From positions 1,798,001 through 1,862,000 of the forward strand of contig JABTUA010000003.1 in NCBI GenBank assembly GCA_015075635.1: a DNA stretch of 64,000 nt, in the 5' to 3' direction. Positions 26,016 through 34,747 of the stretch are shown piece by piece. The notes beneath the pieces are model-generated. The model was not told the DNA's origin and did no database searches. It saw only the letters and a list, made by a program, of their open reading frames with translations. This stretch comes from Polyangiaceae bacterium. GTDB lineage: Bacteria; Myxococcota_A; Polyangia; Polyangiales; Polyangiaceae. The position numbers and the translations under genes are program-made. Numbering within the stretch: position 1 is the first letter of the stretch; every line of letters starts with the position of its first letter.

Positions 26016-26596
26016 GCGCGACGCCTCACGATGATGCCATCTCGGTGGCGCTCCGCGTCGCTGCCGCGGTGGAGGCGGCGGGCGGCACCTACTTCGTCGG
26101 CGGAAGTTTGGCGAGCTCGCTGGACGGTGAACCGCGCTCCACGAACGAGATCGACTTCGTCATCGACCTTCCCGTCGGGAGAGTGGCGGCGCTGGCCGCC
26201 GCACTTGGACCTGACTTCGAGGTCGACGAAGCGATGCTGCGAGATGCCCTGCTGCACGGCACATGCGCCAGTGTCTTCTATCTGCCGTGGGTGCTGAAGG
26301 TGGATTTCTTCGGGAACGCTCATGGGGACTTCGACGAGTCGGAGTTTTCGCGTCGCCGGCGGGTCGAAGTACGCAGCGGCGCGAGCCTCTACGTGAAGAG
26401 CCCCGAAGACACGGTGCTGCGCAAGCTCGCCTGGTACCAGGCCGGTGGCGAGGTCTCCGAGCGCCAGTGGCGGGACGTTCAGGGCGTCCTCCGCGCGCAC
26501 GCCGACGACCTCGACCAGAGCTACCTGGACGCGTGGTCGCGACGCCTGGGGGTCGAAGACCTGCTCGCGAAAGCCCGGCGCGAGGCTCTGGGCTGA
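26012..26596 (+). CDS. Nucleotidyltransferase-fold protein
   Basis: The product is 194 residues from a GTG at 26012. Residues 22-55 contain the polymerase-beta-like nucleotidyltransferase signature: TYFVGGSLASSLDG (Gly-Gly-Ser) followed by NEIDFVIDLP, where Asp48 and Asp52 are candidate metal ligands. A further acidic residue may be Asp98 in KVDFF. The C-terminal half is helical with VLRKLAWYQAGGEVSERQWRD, as in AbiEii/MNT-type proteins. With its small overlapping partner it may be a toxin-antitoxin-like or RNA-modifying pair; this is inference. Confidence 0.68.
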   Translation: MSATPHDDAISVALRVAAAVEAAGGTYFVGGSLASSLDGEPRSTNEIDFVIDLPVGRVAALAAALGPDFEVDEAMLRDALLHGTCASVFYLPWVLKVDFFGNAHGDFDESEFSRRRRVEVRSGASLYVKSPEDTVLRKLAWYQAGGEVSERQWRDVQGVLRAHADDLDQSYLDAWSRRLGVEDLLAKARREALG

Positions 26597-26654
26597 ATCC
26601 GCCGCGTTTTCCCGTGGCGCCGCGCCGGTTTTGGGCATAGGGAGGGGCCCGCCC

Positions 26655-27905
26655 ATGGCCCAAGTCACCCGCAACATCGGCCTCTCTCTCGGCGCCGACA
26701 TCTGCTGGCCCATCTGTTACGAGGAGATCGTCAAGAAGCTCGACTTGGCCATCGACTGGCAGGGCGACACGGTGGGGGTCGCGGTCGATCGCGTGACCAT
26801 CGAGCCCTACGACCTCCGCCAGCCGTGCCGCTACGACGTCGTGCTCGATCGGCTGACGCACTGGTATTACACGAGCCGCGAGTGGATCAAGAAGGCCATC
26901 CTCATGGACGGCCTGTACGTGCTCAACAACCCCTGGGCCGTGCAGTCCATGGAGAAGCAGACGACGTACTGCGCCATGATGCACCTGGGCATGCCCATCC
27001 CCGACACGTGGATGGTCCCGCCGAAGAGCTACGAGCCGCTGCCCGACCTGAAGCCGACCTTGCAGAGCTACGCCAAGCTCTTCGACTTGGGCAAGGTCGG
27101 CCAAGCGCTCGGCTACCCCATGTTCATGAAGCCGTACGACGGCGGCGGCTGGAAGAGCGTGAGCCGCATCCCGGACGAGGCCACGCTGCGCGCCCGCTAC
27201 GAGGAGAGCGGCAAGCTGGTGATGCACCTCCAGAAGGCCGTCGAGCCCTTCGACCGCTTCGTGCGCTGCGTGGGGCTCGGACCTCAGACCCGCATCGTGC
27301 GTTACGACCCGAGCGTGCCGCTGCACGATCGCTACACGATGGACCCGGAGTCGAAGTTCCTGTCGGCGGAGGACGCGAGCATCCTCCGGGACATCACCCT
27401 GACCATCAACGCGTTCTTCGGCTGGGACTTCAACTCGTGCGAGTCGCTCAGCAAAGAGGGCGTCTGGTACCCCATCGACTTCGCGAACCCGTGCCCGGAC
27501 TCGCAGGTGACCAGCCTGCACTACCACTTCCCCTGGCTGGTCAAATCGAAGATCCGCTGGAGCGTGTTCTGCGCGGTGACCAAGCGGCCGTTCCGCATGA
27601 ACCTCGACTGGGCGCCGTTCTACGCCATCGCCGCCGAAGCGGACATGCCCTACCGGGACAAGCTCCGCGCCTACGCGCGCATCGCCTCCGAGCGCTTCGA
27701 GACCGCGCGCTTCGAGGAGTTCTGCGCCAAGCACCTGTCGCACCTGGACGCCGTGGCCTGGGAGTTCTTCGGCACGCCCGCCGCCAAGGAGGCGTTCCGC
27801 AAGAAGACCGCGGCGCTCTACCCCGCCCACGAGGTCGAGCAGTTCACGGAGCTGTTCTGGCAGCGCGTGCAGAAGTGGCGCCAGGACGAGGAGGCGGCGA
27901 AGTGA
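26655..27905 (+). CDS. ATP-grasp ligase, RimK-like (distinct from paralogues A-C)
   Basis: The product is 416 residues from ATG 26655, preceded by GGAGGGG. The N-terminal domain (from GLSLGADICWP) contains a large aromatic insertion. The ATP lysine lies in PMFMKPYDGGGW (Lys159); VRYDPSVPLHDRY and a C-terminal GWDFNSCESLS with PIDFANPCPDS supply the acidic metal-binding and substrate-binding region, as in RimK/glutathione-synthetase-type ligases. It overlaps the esterase gene by GTGA. It probably forms an amide bond to a small metabolite; the substrates are unknown. It is not closely similar to the three other ATP-grasp proteins of the window. Confidence 0.8.
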   Translation: MAQVTRNIGLSLGADICWPICYEEIVKKLDLAIDWQGDTVGVAVDRVTIEPYDLRQPCRYDVVLDRLTHWYYTSREWIKKAILMDGLYVLNNPWAVQSMEKQTTYCAMMHLGMPIPDTWMVPPKSYEPLPDLKPTLQSYAKLFDLGKVGQALGYPMFMKPYDGGGWKSVSRIPDEATLRARYEESGKLVMHLQKAVEPFDRFVRCVGLGPQTRIVRYDPSVPLHDRYTMDPESKFLSAEDASILRDITLTINAFFGWDFNSCESLSKEGVWYPIDFANPCPDSQVTSLHYHFPWLVKSKIRWSVFCAVTKRPFRMNLDWAPFYAIAAEADMPYRDKLRAYARIASERFETARFEEFCAKHLSHLDAVAWEFFGTPAAKEAFRKKTAALYPAHEVEQFTELFWQRVQKWRQDEEAAK

Positions 27906-28639
27906 AGGCCGTCGAACGCTGGCGCTCGCCCTGTGTGGAGCGCGAGGTCACCCTGGCGCGCTGGGGCACCTTCGGTCAGCCCGTGCTGCTCTTCCCGACC
28001 GCCGGCGGCGACGCCGAAGAGATCGAGCGCTTCCACATGATCGACGTGCTCCGGCCGTTGATCGACGCGGGCAAGATCAAGATCTACTCCTGCGACAGCG
28101 TGGCGGGTCAGGCGCTGCTCGGTCGCGAGGGCTCGGCCCGCCACCAGATGTGGCTCCAGAACCAGTTCCACTACTACATCAAGACGGAGGTCGTGCCGGC
28201 CATCCGCAAGGACTGCAAGAGCCCGGAGATCGAGGTCTGGGCCGCCGGCGCCTCCATCGGCGCGCTGCACTCGGTGGCGATGGTGTGCCGCTTCCCGCAC
28301 CTGTTCACCCGCGCCATCGCCATGAGCGGCACCTACGACATCCGCCGCTTCTACGACGCCCGCCCCGACGAGTTCACGGACGAGTTCTGGGTCTCGTCGC
28401 CCATCCACTTCGTGCCCACGCTGGCCGGCCGGCACCTGGACGTGCTCCGGACCCGCTTCATCCTGATGCCGTCGGGCGAGGGCAAGGCGGAGGACATCGG
28501 CGAGTCCTGGGCCATGGCCAGCACTCTGGGCCGCATGGGCATCCCGAACCGCGTGGATCCCTGGGGCAGGGACTGGCACCACGACTGGGTGACTTGGCGC
28601 AAGATGATGCCGCAGTATCTTGGCGAGTGGACGAAGTGA
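27902..28639 (+). CDS. Esterase-like alpha/beta hydrolase
   Basis: The product is 245 residues; GTG 27902 overlaps the ATP-grasp stop (GTGA). An LLFPTAGGD strand provides the oxyanion region, the nucleophile elbow is GASIGA with Ser118, and a C-terminal histidine cluster RDWHHDWVTW likely contains the catalytic His. It belongs to the esterase D/putative esterase clan but is shorter than the Fes-like enzyme at 18873 and lacks the E-set domain. Translational coupling suggests it acts on the product of the RimK-like ligase, by releasing, cyclising or hydrolysing it. Confidence 0.82.
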   Translation: MKAVERWRSPCVEREVTLARWGTFGQPVLLFPTAGGDAEEIERFHMIDVLRPLIDAGKIKIYSCDSVAGQALLGREGSARHQMWLQNQFHYYIKTEVVPAIRKDCKSPEIEVWAAGASIGALHSVAMVCRFPHLFTRAIAMSGTYDIRRFYDARPDEFTDEFWVSSPIHFVPTLAGRHLDVLRTRFILMPSGEGKAEDIGESWAMASTLGRMGIPNRVDPWGRDWHHDWVTWRKMMPQYLGEWTK

Positions 28640-28652
28640 GGCGGGGCAGGGG

Positions 28653-30647
28653 ATGAGCAGCACGACGCGACCCCACAAAGACGTGGCCGAGAGCGACGCG
28701 CAGAAGCGCCGCGAGTTCATGCACGCCATCCTGGCGGATCTGCGCGCGCTCGAGCGCATGCTGAAGGAGGGCCTGTTCGAGTCCGGCGTGCGCCGCATCG
28801 GCGCCGAGCAGGAGATGTTCCTGATCGACCAGACCTGGGCACCGGCGCCCGGCGCGCTGGAGATCCTGAAGCGCCTGAACGACGAGCACTTCACCACCGA
28901 GCTCGGCATGTTCCAGCTCGAGGCCAACTGCGATCCGCAGCCACTGGGAGGCGACGGCCTGTCGCGCATGGAGAAGCAGCTCGACGAGCTGATGGAGAAG
29001 GCGCGCAAGGCCGCCGACGAGGTCGCGATGCAGCCGGTCTTGATGGGCATCTTGCCGACCATGCGCAAGAGCGACCTCGGCATGCACAACATGGTGCCGA
29101 GCCCGCGTTACCTGGCCCTCAGCAAGGTGATGCACGACCTGCGCGACGGAAAGTTCGAGTTCTCCATCAAGGGGCTCGACGAGCTGATCATCGAGCACGA
29201 CTCGGTGATGGTCGAGGCGTGCAACTCGAGCTTCCAGGTCCACTTCCAGGTGGACGCGGACGAGTTCGCGCGGGTCTACAACGTGGCGCAGCTGCTGGCG
29301 GGGCCGATGATGGCCGTGTCCGCCAACTCGCCGCTCTTCCTCGGGCGCCGGCTCTGGGCCGAGACGCGCATCGCGCTCTTCCGCCAGGCGGTGGACACCC
29401 GCAGCCACACCTCCCACTTGCGCGAGAGCGAGGCCCGCGTCAGCTTCGGCACGCGCTGGGTCAAACAGAGCATCGTCGAGATCTTCCAGGAGGACATCGC
29501 CCGCTTCCGCGCGCTGGTCGGCACGGATCTGGACGAAGATCCGATGGCCGTCCTCGACCGCGGTGAGGTGCCGCTGCTCAAGGCGCTGCGCTTGCACAAC
29601 GGCACCATCTACCGCTGGACCCGGCCTTGCTACGGCATCGCGGGCGGCAAGGCGCACTTGCGCATCGAGAATCGCATCATGCCGGCGGGCCCCAGCGTGG
29701 TGGACGAGGTCGCGAACGGCGCGCTCTGGTTCGGCCTGATGGCGGAGCTCGCCGCGCGGGGGCTCGAGGTGCACAAGCGCCTGGAGTTCGACCTGGCCGG
29801 CGCGAACTTCTACACCGCCGCTCGCGAGGGCCTCGGCGCCAGCTTCAACTGGCTGGGTGGCAAGGACGTCGCGGCCGTCCCGCTCATCCTCGACAAGCTC
29901 CTGCCCGTGGCGGAGGCCGGGCTCCGGCGCCACCACGTGGACGAGAAGGACATCAAGCGCTACCTGGGCGTCATCGACGCCCGCGTCCGCACCACCCGCA
30001 CCGGCGCGCGCTGGCAGCTCTCGTCCTGGAACGCCCTGAAAGACAAGGGAACTCCCGGAGAAAAGGCCAACGCCCTGGTCGCGGCGACGGTCAAGCGGCA
30101 GCTCACGCGCCGGCCGGTGGCGGAGTGGGAGCGCGCCCGGCTCGACGAAGCCGCCGCTTCGCTTCACAACTACCTCAAGGTGGACCAGTACATGACCACC
30201 GATCTGTTCACGGTGCACGCGGACGATCCGGTGGAGATGGTGGTCATCTTGATGGACTGGGAGCGGCTCCGGCACATTCCGGTCGAGGACAAGGATCACA
30301 GGCTGCTCGGCCTGGTGAGCTATCGTTCGCTGATGAAGTTCCTGGCCGGCGGCGGCTCGACCAAGGACACCCCGGTCTCGAAGATCATGCGCCGCGACGT
30401 GAAGACGGTGACGCCGGAGACGGACACACTGGAGGCGCTTCGGGTGATGCAGCGCTTCCGCATCGGCTGCGTGCCGGTGGTGCAGGGCGATCGCCTGGTC
30501 GGTATCGTCAACACCGAGGATTTCATGCCCATCGCCCACAAGCTCATCGAGCAGAAGTTGGGCATCGGACCCGTACGCGAGCCGGAGCTCAAGAGCTTCG
30601 TGGACGTCAGCAGCCTGCTCGCCCCCACCCAGGAGGACGACCTGTGA
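28653..30647 (+). CDS. GCS2-type carboxylate-amine ligase fused to two CBS domains
   Basis: The product is 664 residues from ATG 28653. Residues 45-480 form a glutamate-cysteine-ligase-like (GCS2/YbdK) catalytic domain: RIGAEQEMFLID at 48-59 with the metal-binding glutamates, FQLEANCDPQPL, an active-site region SVMVEACNSSFQVHFQV, and HLRIENRIMPAGPS near the end. Residues 511-632 are two CBS domains (YMTTDLFTVHADDPVEM and IMRRDVKTVTPETDTLEA) that probably bind an adenine nucleotide and control activity. The enzyme would form an amide with glutamate or a similar acid using ATP. The downstream AstE-like gene overlaps by GTGA. The natural substrate is unknown. Confidence 0.85.
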   Translation: MSSTTRPHKDVAESDAQKRREFMHAILADLRALERMLKEGLFESGVRRIGAEQEMFLIDQTWAPAPGALEILKRLNDEHFTTELGMFQLEANCDPQPLGGDGLSRMEKQLDELMEKARKAADEVAMQPVLMGILPTMRKSDLGMHNMVPSPRYLALSKVMHDLRDGKFEFSIKGLDELIIEHDSVMVEACNSSFQVHFQVDADEFARVYNVAQLLAGPMMAVSANSPLFLGRRLWAETRIALFRQAVDTRSHTSHLRESEARVSFGTRWVKQSIVEIFQEDIARFRALVGTDLDEDPMAVLDRGEVPLLKALRLHNGTIYRWTRPCYGIAGGKAHLRIENRIMPAGPSVVDEVANGALWFGLMAELAARGLEVHKRLEFDLAGANFYTAAREGLGASFNWLGGKDVAAVPLILDKLLPVAEAGLRRHHVDEKDIKRYLGVIDARVRTTRTGARWQLSSWNALKDKGTPGEKANALVAATVKRQLTRRPVAEWERARLDEAAASLHNYLKVDQYMTTDLFTVHADDPVEMVVILMDWERLRHIPVEDKDHRLLGLVSYRSLMKFLAGGGSTKDTPVSKIMRRDVKTVTPETDTLEALRVMQRFRIGCVPVVQGDRLVGIVNTEDFMPIAHKLIEQKLGIGPVREPELKSFVDVSSLLAPTQEDDL

Positions 30648-31564
30648 CCCCGCGACAGATCAACCGCATCGCCGGCAGCGAGCCCGGTCCCACGCTGATC
30701 ATCATCGGTGGCCTGCACGGCAACGAGCCCGCGGGCATGGAAGCCGCGCGCATCGTGCTCTCGCGCCTGCGCCACGACAAGACGCCGCTCCGGGGCGAAG
30801 TCGTCGCGCTGGCCGGGAACCTGCGTGCGCTGGTGGCGCGGCGCCGCTATCTGGATCGCGATCTCAACCGCCAGTGGACCGAGGAGCGCGTGGCCGAGGC
30901 CCGTCGCGCCGTGGCAGGCGCCGGCGTGGACGGCGTCGAGGCGGAGCTGCACGAGACGGTGGAGCTCGCGGACGCCATCGACGCCATCATCGCCCGCGCC
31001 CGCGGGCCGGTGTTCGTGCTCGATCTGCACACCACCTCTTCGGAGGGCACGCCCTTCGGGGTGGTGGGTCCGACGCCGGAGCACCGGGCGTTCGCGGCGC
31101 ACTTCGCGCTGCCCTGCATGGTCGGCCTCGAGGGCCAGCTCCCTGGAGTCTTGACCAGCTACATGGGTCGTCGCGGCTGCGTGACCTTCGCGGTGGAGGG
31201 CGGCCAGCACGACAGCGCCAAGGCGCGCGATCACCTGGTCTCGGCGGTCATCGTCGCGCTGGTGGCGAGCGGCGTGTTCGCCCGCGCGGACATGCCCGAC
31301 TACGACGCCTCGAACGCAGTGCTGGAGAACGCCCGCGGCCAGCTGCCGAAGCTGATCGAGGTGCTCTCCCGCCATGCGGTGGCGCCGGATCACGACTTCC
31401 GGATGGAGCCGGGGTTTTCCACCATCCACCCGACCCTGGCGGGCACGCTGATCGCGCGGGACCGCCAGGGCGAGATCCGCGCGCCGAACGACTGCATCGT
31501 GCTCCTGCCGCTCTATCAGGCGCAGGGAGCGGACGGCTTCTTCGTGGGCCGCGCGCTGGACTAG
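30644..31564 (+). CDS. AstE/aspartoacylase-family zinc amidohydrolase
   Basis: The product is 306 residues; GTG 30644 overlaps the GCS2-CBS stop. Zinc ligands are His25 and Glu28 in GGLHGNEP and His129 in DLHTT; the DLNR motif at 73-76 and the catalytic glutamate Glu185 in AVEGGQHD are present. The family removes an acyl group from an amino acid amide (N-succinylglutamate, N-acetylaspartate). Here the neighbour makes amides, so this enzyme may trim or reverse that ligation. No other arginine-degradation gene is nearby, so classical AstE activity is unlikely. Confidence 0.85.
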   Translation: MTPRQINRIAGSEPGPTLIIIGGLHGNEPAGMEAARIVLSRLRHDKTPLRGEVVALAGNLRALVARRRYLDRDLNRQWTEERVAEARRAVAGAGVDGVEAELHETVELADAIDAIIARARGPVFVLDLHTTSSEGTPFGVVGPTPEHRAFAAHFALPCMVGLEGQLPGVLTSYMGRRGCVTFAVEGGQHDSAKARDHLVSAVIVALVASGVFARADMPDYDASNAVLENARGQLPKLIEVLSRHAVAPDHDFRMEPGFSTIHPTLAGTLIARDRQGEIRAPNDCIVLLPLYQAQGADGFFVGRALD

Positions 31565-31568
31565 CAGC

Positions 31569-32708
31569 ATGCGGGGGTGGCTCCTGGTCGCTGCGCTCGG
31601 CGCGGGCTGCGCGGGCACTGAGCCGCCGCCCGAGCCCAAGGCGGCGCCGGCCAAGGTCGAGATCCCAGCGGCAACCGACAAGAGCGAGCCGTCGCCGCCG
31701 CTCGTCGACGAGGTGCCGGTGCTCCCGGAGGTGCGCGAGCCGGCGGACGTCGCTTGTCGCATCGTCGAGCCGGGCTGGAGCTACCCCACGCTGCGCCTGA
31801 AGGACGGCGGCGCGGTGTTCGCCAAGATAACGAGCGCCCCGACGAGCCTCGCCTTCGCTTCGGGAGAGCCCCGGGCAGCGATCGCGGTGTTCGACGACAA
31901 GAACGTGCTCTTGCGGGGTGTGGTCGCGCACAAGGACATCCGCATCTACACGCGAGCGGCGACCGCGCTGCGCGGGTTTCTGATCCCGAAGCGGCACACG
32001 GTGCTCGACTGGATCGGGGGCGGCGGCGGCAAGCTCCGGGTGGGCGTGGACGCGAAGGACGATCTGGTGCCGCCCACGCTGGTGGACGAAGAGCTCGGCT
32101 GCGACAAGCTCGGCCTGAACGTGCAGGATTTCGAGGCGAGAGATCAGGTGACCAAGCAGGCAAAGCTCCCGGAGCGGGAGATCGCCCGCGAGGGCGCCGA
32201 GCTCGCCCAAACTCGCGGCGGTGACGCGGTGGCTCGGCTCCGAGACGGGGTCCGAGTCGAGCTCGTGCAAGCTCAAGGCAAGCACTCTAAGATCCTCCGC
32301 GACGACTCCCGGTACGTCTGGTTCGGCTGGGTCGCGTCCGCCGACCTCCGCCCGCCACAGCTCGGCGCGGGGTACGGCACCGGTCACGGTCGCCTCGGCG
32401 GCCGGTACGTCAGCAAGCGCGGCGGTCGCAAGTGCGCGCGCGACCTCACGCTGATCGCGGAGGTGGGCAGCGAGCGCGCGGTAGTCGGCGTGTTGCGTCA
32501 GGGCGCGCCGTTCCTGGCCGAGAGCCTGCCCAAGGAGCAGCCCGAGAGCGCCGGTCCGCCCCCGCGCTCGAAGCGCCGGGAGCTCAGCTTCGTGCCCATT
32601 TCGCTGCCCCTGACCCGCTGGCTCGAGCCGGTGGAGGGGGCGCGCGTGCTGGTCCTCGAGGAGGAATTCAAGCAGTGCGATCCCCCGCCCGCGCCGCCGG
32701 CTCCCTGA
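31569..32708 (+). CDS. Lipoprotein of unknown function, 379 aa
   Basis: Begins at ATG 31569, four bases after the previous stop. Short signal peptide with lipobox GAGC at residue 14, then an Ala/Pro/Glu/Lys linker to about residue 60. The rest alternates short strands and loops (AIAVFDDKNVLLRGVVAHKD, TAWLRGF-like segments, DSRYVWFGWVASADLRPPQ), which resembles SH3-like folds but without a clear family. A Pro/Ala C-terminus ends the protein. Its closeness to the amidohydrolase gene may reflect cotranscription only. Confidence 0.65.
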   Translation: MRGWLLVAALGAGCAGTEPPPEPKAAPAKVEIPAATDKSEPSPPLVDEVPVLPEVREPADVACRIVEPGWSYPTLRLKDGGAVFAKITSAPTSLAFASGEPRAAIAVFDDKNVLLRGVVAHKDIRIYTRAATALRGFLIPKRHTVLDWIGGGGGKLRVGVDAKDDLVPPTLVDEELGCDKLGLNVQDFEARDQVTKQAKLPEREIAREGAELAQTRGGDAVARLRDGVRVELVQAQGKHSKILRDDSRYVWFGWVASADLRPPQLGAGYGTGHGRLGGRYVSKRGGRKCARDLTLIAEVGSERAVVGVLRQGAPFLAESLPKEQPESAGPPPRSKRRELSFVPISLPLTRWLEPVEGARVLVLEEEFKQCDPPPAPPAP

Positions 32709-32723
32709 GTAGACTGGGGGTGC

Positions 32724-34391
32724 ATGTCGCGGCGCATCGGGGCGGTGGTGGCCATCGTGGTCGTGCTGGTGGCGATCGGCATCGGCGCCTTCGTCTTCAT
32801 GGGCAAGCGCGCAGCGCGCGCCGCCAGCGTCGCCGCCGCGTCGCTTTCCCACTGCCTGCTCGGCGGCCCGCTCGCTGCCGGCGAAGATCCGGAGCTCCGC
32901 TTGCACCGCATCGCGCTCGGTGGTCCGCCCGCGGACTGGCCCAAGCGCTGCGAGCGCTACGCGACGGAGCTCGCCGACGCGCTCGACCGCGCCGGCAGGA
33001 AGAGCGACGCCGCCGACGTTCGCTCGCGCTGGAGCAACGGCTTCGAGCTCACGCGCATCGAGCTCGAGCCGGAGTCGTTCGTCATCCCCGCGCTCGACCC
33101 GAGCGTGGAGCCCGCGCCCGACGTGCCTGCCGCGCCGCCGCCCGCGAGCGCGCCCGACGATGGCGCGGCGCTCCTCGCGGAGAAGACCGCGCTCGCGGGC
33201 TCGACTAGCGATCCGGTGCCGGGAGCCGGGCTCAACGTGGTCTTGGGCAAGAGCCGCCTCTGCCGCTTCGCCAAGGACCTGGACACCGCCAGCTGCGCGC
33301 CGCTCGGGAAGAACGCGCCGACCGGAGCGCAGGGCTTCTTGCTCTGGCCGCCGGGGGAGGTCGGCGGCTCGGTCTGGGTCACCGACCACCTGCTCCCGGA
33401 CAACCGCGTGCAGCGCTTCTTCCGCGCCGACACCGGCACGCTGTTCGACGCGCGTAAGCCCGATCGCGCCGTGTACGCCCACGCCTACGGCGAAGATCGC
33501 TTCGTCACCCTCGGCCCGTCGGACGAGCCCGCGGGAGGCTGGAAGCTCATGTCGTGGACCGGTGCCAAGCACGGCGAGCCGAAGGAGCTCGATCTCTCGT
33601 TCAAGCGCCTCGGCCTGTTCTCCGACCGTTTGCTCTGGATCGCGCGCGCCGACGACGATCTCGATCACCTGATGTCGGCGACGCTGACTCCGGAGCCCCT
33701 CGCGCTGGGCAAGCCGGTCGATCACGGCGCGCTCGAGGTCACGCCGGACGCCATCGAGGGCTGCCGCACCAAGGACTCGCTGGCGGTGGTGCTCTCTCGC
33801 GGCTCGGATGCGCGGGTCATGTTCTTCGCGGCCGAGGGCGTCTCCCCCCAGCACCGAGCCAAGCTCCGCGCGGACGCCCAGGCCGGCGCCCGGGTGCTCG
33901 CCTGCGGCAGCGACGACGTCACGCTGACCCGCGTCGTGTCCGTGGCGCGACGGCGCACGGACCGCGACGCGACTGGCTACTTGGTGCAGCACGCGCGCTG
34001 CACCAAGGCGGGTTGCGATGCCACGGAGGTCGAGCTGGACGCGATGCTCGGCAGCGCAACCGACGTGCTGCGCCCGACGGGCACGCGCACCGGCGACGTG
34101 GTGGCCGCGGGTCTGGGCGGCAAGCTGCTGGTGGTCTGGCGCTCCGCCACCCGCGGCGTGCGCGCGCGCCTGGCCGAGCCTCAGGCGCTCACGAGCGCGC
34201 CCGACATCCTTCTCTTCGACGACGGGGTCACCGCTGGTCGCCGGGTGGTCGCCGGCAGCGTCTTCGCCATGAGCCTATTTCCCCGGTACGAGGCCGCCGC
34301 GCTGCTCTTGGAGCTGACGGCCGAGCGCGGCGTCGTCGGCCTGCGCGTCGGCGCCGACGGAAAAGTGCAGGTCATCGCGCCGAAGGGCTGA
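32724..34391 (+). CDS. Membrane-anchored protein of unknown function, 555 aa
   Basis: Starts at ATG 32724 with an N-terminal membrane helix (AVVAIVVVLVAIGIGAFVFM at residues 7-26) that is probably an uncleaved anchor, leaving the rest periplasmic. The outside region has a Pro/Ala stretch at 130-150 and then about 400 residues of repeated strand units (FLLWPPGEVGGSVWVTDHL, LLWIARADDDLDHL, GGKLLVVWRSATRGV), suggesting a propeller similar in kind to 6682-8160. No catalytic signature was seen. Confidence 0.65.
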   Translation: MSRRIGAVVAIVVVLVAIGIGAFVFMGKRAARAASVAAASLSHCLLGGPLAAGEDPELRLHRIALGGPPADWPKRCERYATELADALDRAGRKSDAADVRSRWSNGFELTRIELEPESFVIPALDPSVEPAPDVPAAPPPASAPDDGAALLAEKTALAGSTSDPVPGAGLNVVLGKSRLCRFAKDLDTASCAPLGKNAPTGAQGFLLWPPGEVGGSVWVTDHLLPDNRVQRFFRADTGTLFDARKPDRAVYAHAYGEDRFVTLGPSDEPAGGWKLMSWTGAKHGEPKELDLSFKRLGLFSDRLLWIARADDDLDHLMSATLTPEPLALGKPVDHGALEVTPDAIEGCRTKDSLAVVLSRGSDARVMFFAAEGVSPQHRAKLRADAQAGARVLACGSDDVTLTRVVSVARRRTDRDATGYLVQHARCTKAGCDATEVELDAMLGSATDVLRPTGTRTGDVVAAGLGGKLLVVWRSATRGVRARLAEPQALTSAPDILLFDDGVTAGRRVVAGSVFAMSLFPRYEAAALLLELTAERGVVGLRVGADGKVQVIAPKG

Positions 34392-34411
34392 TATTTTCCG
34401 AGCTTGACCAG

Positions 34412-34747
34412 GTGACCGGGTCGAACACATTCGAGTGGCTGTGCGCCGAGCTGGAGGTGCGCACCGCTCTGTCGAAGCTCGAGGCTCGCGGTACGGTGCG
34501 CCTGGTGCTCAAGGACGTCGGTCTCGACCCGGCCACCGTCAGCCCGCACCAGATGCACGTCGTGCTCTTGCGCCTGCTGGCCCCCGCGCTCGCGAAGCGA
34601 AAGGTGGAGGACGCAGACGCCCTCTGCAAGGCGCTGGCCGAGGAGGTCGAGGCCATCGGCCAGCACCACACCGAGCCCGACGAGGACACGGCCTACGCCG
34701 TGTTCGATCGGCTCGAGTCCGACACCACGCGGAGGGGGCGCAAGTGA
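34412..34747 (+). CDS. Hypothetical small cytosolic protein, 111 aa
   Basis: The frame is open well upstream, so the start is uncertain: GTG 34412 (VTGSNTFEWLC) is preferred, TTG 34404 is possible. The product is helical and charged (LKDVGLDPATVSPHQMHVVL, AKRKVEDADALCKALAEEVE). Its stop overlaps the GTG of the membrane protein gene (GTGA), which supports real translation. Family unknown. Confidence 0.5.
   Translation: MTGSNTFEWLCAELEVRTALSKLEARGTVRLVLKDVGLDPATVSPHQMHVVLLRLLAPALAKRKVEDADALCKALAEEVEAIGQHHTEPDEDTAYAVFDRLESDTTRRGRK

Noticed and set aside
26160-27830. 556-codon minus-strand frame
   Set aside because: Antisense to the RimK-like ATP-grasp gene, with Arg/Val/His-rich shadow composition and no domain.
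31248-33992. 914-codon minus-strand frame
   Set aside because: Antisense to the AstE-like gene and two lipoprotein genes; Arg/His/Asp-rich shadow without motifs.
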